Assembly (NCBI GenBank): GCA_003550325.1
Contig: QKWP01000107.1
Location: 376,929-440,928 of the forward strand
Direction: 5' to 3'
Origin: Gigaspora rosea
Lineage: Eukaryota > Glomeromycota > Glomeromycetes > Diversisporales > Gigasporaceae
DNA length: 64,000 bases
Under the pieces are notes generated by a model, which saw only the letters and a program-made list of their open reading frames with translations, did not search any database and was not told where the DNA came from. The first letter of the stretch is position 1; each line of letters opens with the position of its first letter. This document shows, piece by piece, positions 56,540-64,000 of the stretch. A program made the position numbers and the translations under genes.

Positions 56540-58648
56540 TTAAATACTATTGCAAACTTTTGTCTCAATATTATTATCGACAACTTTGCTTGCATAAACA
56601 CGAATTAAAAAAAAATAAGAATCCAATTCAAATAGTTCTTTTTCAGAGATTTTAACCAATTCATCGAATTTATCGTTGGAAATTTTCAACTCTTTTACTA
56701 AAACAGGTTTAAACAAATTATATATAGACATTAAATTATTGATAGCCTGTTTATATTTCATATGATTTTAAGAAAAAAAATTTTTTTAAGATTAATTTTA
56801 TAAAATATGAAAAAACCATTATAATTTATTCAGTACATTACCACTTTACTAAGTTCAATATTATTGGATTTTACACCATGATGACATCGTCTTAATTCTT
56901 TTTTAATATTTTTTAAATGACCTGGTTTAGAGAATATATTATCAATAACTGATTATAATAATCTTTAACTAATTATTATATTATTGAATAAAATTGAATA
57001 CCATGATTTTGTGCATATTTCTCTAGATTTTGAATTAAATCTACATCTAAACCTTTTCGCTCCATTATCTCCAATTCTTTAAATAATTTAATTAAAATAA
57101 AATATTGAAAATTAAAAGAAAAAGTATCAAATAACTTTAAAGCACACACCAGCATCACACAGCTGTTGAGTTACTGGTCCAGCATCGCACATTGCAGATG
57201 GTTCACATAACTTTTGAAAAAAAACCAAATTGATTAATAAAATTAATAAGATAATCGATTTGAAAATATTAAATAATAACCTTTATAGAAATTTTTTAAC
57301 AAACATACTTCTAAGTATCCACCAGGTTTTAAAACTCTGACCATCTCATTTATTACAATTGGCCATTTCTCTTTAGGATGTCCACCGATCAAATATCGCT
57401 GAAATACAAAATCAAATGTATCATCTTCAAATGGTATTCCGTCTTGAACATTTGCTTTAATAAATGTAAAGTTTTCAGGTTTTATCTGAGTCGGTTGGTA
57501 TGCAGATATATCTATTCCCACAACACTAATTGATGGATACCTAAAAAATATATAAAATATTAATCATTTGCAATAAAGACTAATAAGAAAATATAATTAT
57601 TTGAAATATAATTGAAGAGCCTCTGCATCATATATAAAATCTGATATGTCACATAAACAGTCAAGAGAAAAATTTCATATTCCTCTTAAAATGTATCAGA
57701 TACAAAATTAAAGCAAAAGTCTTTTGATTGTTTCGAGCACCAACCTATAAATACTTACGTGCTTGCCATATCAAATGACCATGATCCTGCACCACAACTA
57801 AATAGAATATATACAATATTAGTTCTTATATTTAATAAACATTATGTAAAATATAAGTTGCAGTAACAAAAATCAATTCTCTTTATAGAAAGTAAAAAGA
57901 TAAATGTCGAAAAAAGAATCCTATTATATTGCGGGACTAAAGTGACAAATAATTTAGATCAATTTTTACAATACTCTTATATATAAGTGATGTGCAATAC
58001 CCGTGAGAAATTTTTATTATGTAAAAGCATCATATCAGGTACTTTAGTCCACGCTGTATAGTGTTATAGATATATTTTAATTCTGGAAATTTTTTATGGC
58101 ATATTTTCTAAGGGATAGAAATCGACTAGTTGACATAATTAAAATATACGTATATTATATAATCAATTAGATTAGTTAATAATTGGCTTAGATAATCATT
58201 CACATGCCGAATTATTAATCGACCAATCAACTAATTGATTATATAATGAATACTTAGAATACAATACTGCATCACAATCACGGGTATTTAATTTAATTGG
58301 TCGATAACTAACATTTTGTTAATTGCCCATAAAATATAATCGTGTTTTCTATTTCGAACATTATTATTCAACTATAATAATAATAACATACCCAATATCA
58401 AGAATTTTGGTTCCTGGTTTTGTCAAAAGATGTTGAATTGGAGAAGAAAAATTGCTTTGCCAGATATATCTTATTAAGAAATGCTGTAGGTGTAACCTAT
58501 CTTGTTCCTCTTCATCATTTGGAAGAAAATATTCAACACCTTCCTCATTATGAAATCTTCTACCATTAACGTAACGAAATTCTGACTGTGTACTTTGTGA
58601 ATCTAGATATTCTATGTTTTTTATAGATTTAGAAGAAAAGCATCCCAT
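56540..58648 (-). CDS. Class I SAM-dependent methyltransferase, seven exons
   Basis: Exons on the minus strand: 58648-58392, 57797-57759, 57540-57309, 57210-57150, 57076-57002, 56948-56842, 56746-56540. All splice sites are GT-AG and the joined frame is open for 325 codons. The start Met-Gly-Cys-Phe-Ser-Ser-Lys fits the MGCxxSK dual acylation signal (myristate plus palmitate), suggesting a membrane-attached enzyme. Motif I is KILDIGCGAGSWSFDMA (about 79-95), split by intron 1. The post-I acidic residue is in VVGIDIS. Then come ANVQDGIPFEDDTFDFVFQR and EMVRVLKPGGYLELCEP. The Rossmann core transfers methyl from SAM; the substrate is unknown. The C-terminal part (PGHLKNIKKELRRC...) is helical. 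Introns are 53-218 bp except intron 1 (594 bp), which holds a MITE. Exon 2 is only 39 nt. Confidence 0.85.
57996..58288. mobile_element. MITE inside intron 1 of the methyltransferase gene
   Basis: AATACCCGTGA at the left pairs with TCACGGGTATT at the right. Inside, a stronger hairpin (ATTATATAATCAATTAG and inverse) spans about 58154-58248. It accounts for about half of the 594-bp intron. Exon borders are untouched, so splicing may tolerate it. Confidence 0.55.
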
Positions 58649-60230
58649 AATAATTTAATTTAGATGTTTTTATAATTAAAGTGGTTAAGGAATGTAAAAA
58701 GTTGAATTTTGTTAAAATTTTTTGACGATACGAAATCAAAAAATGTAAAAAGGTAGAAGTTTGCTTAAACCTTTAATATTTAATAATGGATGGATTTCAC
58801 AAATTAGATAACTGCATTGTTATGCAGTAAATAATAATTGATGCAATTACATCTTCATGTCGCACTTAGAATTCACAACATTATACGTCCATATGTGTGT
58901 ACGTACGTACATATGTATGTACGTACGTAAATCAAAACTACTAGTAGTTAGGCAGTTTTAAAGTTATTTTTCCGTGTATAAATATTTTCATTTATTTTTT
59001 AATAAATAAAACTTATAATTTATTAAATTTATATTTAATTTATTTGTTAGAAATTATTATATTTATTTGATTTTAAAGTTTTCACTAATTAAAGTTTTAT
59101 TAATTATTTTATTTTACTATAATTATTAACAATTAATCTTTTAACGGTTAATTAAATTGTTTTTAATATCATTTTCGAAAACTTTAATTAGGCCAATGAC
59201 CAATATCATTTTGCAAATTTCATGTTTTTAAATGATACATTCCTTTTTTACAACTTATCTCTGATGATATTTTAGCACGGAAATATAATAATTCCGGTTT
59301 CGGAATTATACGATTCTATTTAAAGTAGGATGGTCTCCTAAATGTTTGGATAATCAAAACAATTGATAATCAGCTTCACATTGGTTTAAACAATATATGC
59401 TAATTATTACATAATTTGGGATGATCCAAATAGTTTGAACAACTATCATAATCTAGCGTTGCAGGTGAAACTGGTAAAAATTAATGAATACAAATATAAT
59501 AACCAATAAGAAACTCAGGTTGAAACTATAGTGAAATCGAAATTAGTTTTACCTACAATTCTAATTCTATTTTTCAGAAATATAATAATGAATATAACTT
59601 TAAACATCATAAATTTCATGATTATCATAACTGATAACGCATTGGGATTTGTTAAAATGATTCATGTGGGCGAATTTTTTTGATTTACGTTTATTAAAAA
59701 TTAATGATAATATTTTATAAAATTTAATTGATTTGGTCTGATTTCCGGTAAAACTGAATTGCTCAATTGTGTTCGATTGTATTCGATTGGTCAATTTTTA
59801 TGAATCGCTTATGAAACCGTTTATAAAATCGCATAATAATTATAATTCATCATTATATTTTAATTGGTCAATTGCTTTTCTTAGTTGTATATTGTAAATT
59901 CATTTATAAATTTTAATAATCACGACATTCCCATCAAAAATTTTCGCCCATATATATGTCTTTAGACAAATATAAATATCGTATTATTGGACACGTCCTA
60001 TGTGATCACTGAATAATTTCCGTATAATTGACTGGTTCGTCAACAAAGTGTATTATTGCGAGATCATTAGTTCATGTATTAGTTTTTGTGTATAATGTAT
60101 TTACGTGAGCCTATCATAGCGAAATGACGTTAGAATACTAATGATATAACGGCGATATTTCATAGGGCTTGAGCCTTACTTCTTAGGTTCTTAAATTTTA
60201 AATACGAATTTTTATCACTGAGTACTTTCT
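58649..60230. other. Upstream flank of the methyltransferase and AT-rich sequence
   Basis: The first few hundred bases should hold the promoter, but no clear element can be named. A GTACGTACGTACATATGTAT microsatellite lies at 58898-58930. No other gene was found; the 64-codon minus-strand frame at 59600-59794 is AT-driven and without motif. Confidence 0.4.
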
Positions 60231-60835
60231 CTTAAACCGTATAGCGTACAAATTTGTATGCTAAAATGTTTTTTGACCTGTTTTTGTACAATTGCACCAA
60301 ATTTTACTAACTCACACCCTATGTTTTCTAAGATAAAATAAAAGTGCACCACATGTTGGATTTCATATAATTTTTATGCTTGTTAAACTTTCTTACACTG
60401 CCCGAAAATCAACCAAATATGGTTGACCGTCATATAGTCTTTGTGGTCAAATTTAATAGTAAAAAAGCCACAATCACGTGACAATAATGAAAGATCTTCA
60501 TAATCATCACGTGGAGTTACCTTTTATAAAATGATATTAAAGTTGGCCAAAGATTCCTCACGATTAACTTCACAGAGTTGATTTTAGAGGCAACTCTGAG
60601 AAGAAAAAATAGTTTAAAAGTTCACATATTTTATAACTATCATGTGAATTTATGCCCTTCATTTGAGTTAGATTGACTATATCACACTACAATAATATAG
60701 TATCGTCATGTGGCTTGAACCTGGGAGTCATCACAGCCAATTATAGTAAAGATTTTTATAAAATTTTTTTCCTGACACTGATTTTTCAAAATTATTTTAG
60801 TATACAAATTTGTATGCTAAAATTTATGGTTTAAG
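60231..60835. mobile_element. TTAAACC-ended element, copy 2
   Basis: Inverted ends CTTAAACCGTATAGC + GTACAAATTTGTATGCTAAAA and their inverse (CATACAAATTTGTATACTAAAA, GGTTTAAG). The interior matches 26640-27180 in order: GGTTGACCGTCATATA, TTTGTGGTCAAAT, CATCACGTGGAGTTACC, GTGAATTTATGCCC. About 600 bp, no coding capacity. The palindromic ACAAATTTGT inside each end is distinctive. Confidence 0.7.
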
Positions 60836-61224
60836 GAATAATATATGTTAATTTAATTAGTTATTATATATGTAGTTTGCTTTATTTATTGCTGACATTA
60901 ATGATTAGACTTCTGATTAATTAATTTCTACAGGGTAGACAAACTTAGTATTATCATCATTACAGGGGCAGGAGCCAGGAATCACCTAAATCTAGTACAC
61001 TATAGATAGATCTTTTACTTTACTTTCCTTTACTTCAGCTCAATTAATAATATAACCTAGGAAATTTGGTTTCTGGCAAATTTTATTGAGGCTCATATGA
61101 TGTTGTTGCCACAGCTTTTTCATTAATATTGTTTATCCTATTTTTGTACATCTGCTGGTACTAACAATTTTACCAGTTCTGCTAGTGTCAACATTGTTGG
61201 TGACCATGGCAATGCTGTGAATAC
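60836..61224. other. AT-rich intergenic sequence
   Basis: No gene was seen. Confidence 0.4.
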
Positions 61225-62110
61225 TAGATGTTGGAACTAAATTGTTGCATCTGAATTTAAAACAAGTTCAACCCAATTTGAATATTTTATATTCAGATTT
61301 AATACAACCAGATTTATCAAATTTAAAAGTACTAAATAAAACTGAAAATTCAAATTTAATAAAACTGAATTTATCAAAGGTATTTGTATTACCCTAAGGC
61401 ATGTAAGATTATATAATGGAATGAAATCAAGTAAAATACATTAACTATTCTTTATCACTATTAACAGATTGTCTAAATTGAATTTATTGCAATTTATTTA
61501 GATATATAAATTTGATTTTACTGGGCAAAATAATAATCTGTAATCATTCAGTATTTTTTTTTAACAAGCATGCTATATTTAGTTATTAATATAAAGGATT
61601 AAAATTATATTGTCATAATATATACAGTTAAATAATAAAAATATTTCAAAACATGTAACAACTAATGTGACTAATAATAATAAATTGGTCTTCAAAACTA
61701 GTAAAATTCAGGTTTCAATCTTTTTGATCTTATAACAGTCAGTTCAGGTTCAAATTATGGTCCTAACTAATAAAATTAGTATAATTTTTTATTTTTTTTT
61801 TTTACTAACAATGCATAGCAATAAAAATTTTCATTTTTTATGTTTTCAAAATGTTAAAACATACAAAAATATTAATACATATAATTCTTTAATTAATAAA
61901 GGTTTTAATTTCTATCTGCTACTTTTAACAAATTAAATTAGCAAACAACTGCAAATACTAGTTTTTTTAAATTGGATTGATTTGGTTTATGAGTTTATTA
62001 AAATCACAAAACTGAATTACCCAAATTTATTTAAATTCAGGTTAAACCAGTTTAAGTAAAGTCAAAAAATTAAATCCAAATTGGTAAAATAAAATTAGTT
62101 CCAATCTCTA
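61225..62110. mobile_element. 886-bp non-autonomous hAT-like element
   Basis: The ends TAGATGTTGGAACTAA and TTAGTTCCAATCTCTA are imperfect inverses (3 mismatches in 16). They are flanked by GTGAATAC (61217-61224) and GTGAGTAC (62111-62118), an 8-bp duplication with one change. Subterminal repeats are CAAATTT/AATTTGG-like motifs (61255-61375, 61960-62095), in contrast to the GC-rich ones of its relatives. No transposase. Confidence 0.7.
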
Positions 62111-62135
62111 GTGAGTACTCATGATATTTACAATT

Positions 62136-63395
62136 AGTAATAGCAAATGAACCTAAAATGACCCAAATAACTCAAATGACCAATAACCAGTTATTTGATC
62201 ATTTCAAGAATAAAATGCCTATTGGATCATTTGAATTTTATTAGTAGAAATAACAATTAATAATAACTAGATTAAATTATAAAATTCAAAGTCTATAATA
62301 ATTCAAAATATTAAATATTTAATAATCATACTAAGATTTGATCAATTTATAATTTTTTAGTCCATTTACACCAGTTCTTGAAAGTAATATTTATCTTTAA
62401 ACAAAAGCTGGGTTGTTCTGTGCTAAATTACTATGATTGATTTCAGAAACTCTGTAATCACATAATATTATTAAGAATCTTAACTATAGATTTTAATCTA
62501 TGACCTTATACTGTATTAGGGCCTTGTAATATAAAGCTCTATTCAATCCTAGTTGCTTAGACCAAATCTATCTATGCTTCAATAGAAGCCTTACTATTGT
62601 TAGAGTAGTTTAATTAATTTTAGTTAGTCTAACTAGTGTATAGTTGCAATATGTACACAGAGGGTTTATTTAGTCCCTCACAATGTATATACATAATAAG
62701 ATTTATGATATATATCAAAACTATATCAAGTACTGTACAAATTTATAGCAAAAAAATATTTTTAATTAATTAAATTTAAATTAGTAAAAACTTACTGTTT
62801 GAAGTCAAATTCATTTGTTTATATATATTTGAATTTAATGCATAAAATGTTAACATATTACCTATAATATTAATGTGCTTTTTAACACTATTTAGCTCAA
62901 TATGTTGATGCATTTTACTTATTTTGCATAGTAATACAAACCAAAAAAGGAACTCAGATTTTGTAAATAAACTAAGTGTGTGAAATAAAAATTTAGAGTT
63001 AGGGTCTTAAAGTTAAATAATATAGAGTTAGAATGATACTTATGATATATAAATTATTTCTGTTATTTGTACCAAAATTGATTCAAATATTAGTTTTCAT
63101 TTTTTTCTCAATCTGAAATAGTCAAATCTGATTAGTTATTTCCTCTTTAGGAGTTTGTATTACCTATAAAATAAGTAGATACCATGTTGATGTGCTATCT
63201 AGAATTTTATAATTCTTATCCCTTAATATGCATCATACTAGTATCATACTAATATGTTAAATAAGCAATTATATATTAATTATTAAGTTTATACAAATTT
63301 TGACTAATATTACTACTAACTAATTATTCAAATAACCTTCAAATAACCCTGGTCATTTACAAATAACTATGGTCATTTGGTTATAAATCATTGCA
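62136..63395. repeat. Possible element with GGTCATTTG subterminal repeats
   Basis: AATGACC/CAAATGACC and TTATTTG motifs cluster at 62140-62230 and, in inverse orientation, at 63325-63395. The middle is AT-rich and non-coding. End points and target-site duplication are not defined. Confidence 0.35.
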
Positions 63396-63423
63396 AATGG
63401 TACAAAATTCAAATGACCTATAC

Positions 63424-63599
63424 AGTACCCTGAAATATACATAGATAAGTAAGGTATTAGTTTGTTTATTTTTGATGTTTTTATGCAAATTTTTCTATTT
63501 ATAGTAATTTTTTGCTTTTTTGAGGGTTTTTCTGCAAATATTACTATTTTTAGTAATTTTATAATTAATCTAACCTATCTATATATATTTCGAGGTCCT
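63424..63599 (+). mobile_element. 178-bp MITE, 8-bp TSD, copy c
   Basis: A diverged copy (176 bp) of the family at 20550 and 27190. It runs from AGTACCCTGAAATATACATA to CGAGGTCCT and is flanked by a perfect 8-bp duplication ACCTATAC (63416-63423, 63600-63607). A further fragment, AGGACCCTGAATAATCTATG, begins near 63829. Confidence 0.82.
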
Positions 63600-63607
63600 A
63601 CCTATAC

Positions 63608-64000
63608 CATATAAGTGTGAAATAATGCTAGAAGCATTAATTCAAAAATACAAAAAATTGATTATAATTAGGCTGCAATGATTTCTAAGAGGTTGTTTAT
63701 AAAGTAGAGATTTGAATGAACATTGATAAAAAATTTTGAATGTGCTCAAGTTAATTGAACTTTGATAAAAAAATAGCAATAGTATCTCAAGTGTTAGCAA
63801 ACATATTATACAAAAACACACTTTTACAGGACCCTGAATAATCTATGTAAGCTTATATTTGAGCATCATAGTAAAATTTTTTTGGTTAGCACATTTATAT
63901 TGGTATATTTTTATATTGGTATATATAAGCTATATTTTAAATATTACATAACACTTTTACCAAAGTTTAACTTTTTTGAAATATAATATTCTCTAAAAAA
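63608..64000. other. AT-rich sequence at the window end
   Basis: Only the fragment of the 178-bp MITE family end at about 63829 stands out. Confidence 0.4.

Overview
The window looks like a piece of a very AT-rich, transposon-packed eukaryotic nuclear genome. Three things point to a fungus, most likely an arbuscular mycorrhizal fungus (Glomeromycotina, Rhizophagus-like). One is a seven-exon class I SAM-dependent methyltransferase with small GT-AG introns, of a type I associate with expanded families in that group. The second is scattered TTAGGG-like repeats. The third is a mix of LINE, pogo, hAT-like and CACTA-like elements. No bacterial operons, CRISPR arrays, rRNA or tRNA genes were seen. 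The taxon is an inference; the gene structures and repeats are read from the sequence.

Only two host genes are convincing. One (46137-47429, +) encodes a 430-residue protein with a His...Asn-Cys-x-His-Phe signature of the permuted-papain type (PPPDE/LRAT-like) and two predicted membrane segments between the catalytic-like residues. The other (56540-58648, -) is the methyltransferase, which I could splice into an uninterrupted 325-residue frame. Both begin with Met-Gly, as lipid-anchored proteins do.

Layout: 1-5050 holds repeats, a CACTA-like element and a possible solo LTR. 5053-11275 is a decayed LINE with an RNase H domain (+). 11280-27900 is an AT-rich desert of nested inverted-repeat elements, several with telomere-like cores, plus the 3' remnant of an old LINE. 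27925-30860 is a decayed pogo/Fot1-like transposon. 31000-36360 is a better preserved LINE without RNase H (-). 36360-45830 is AT-rich sequence and a 3.34-kb direct duplication abutting an N, probably an assembly artefact. 45830-58650 holds the two genes among hAT-like, CACTA-like and foldback elements. 58650-64000 is again transposon-derived.

The main novelty is in the non-autonomous elements. Several families have clean target-site duplications: 8 bp for three copies of a 178-bp element and for several hAT-like elements, 3 bp for a CACTA-like family. At least six small elements with different ends carry a short TTAGGG-like array. Six elements of at least two TIR types share an A-rich internal motif. 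Three loci are built from tandem alternating hairpins within longer inverted repeats, like foldback transposons.
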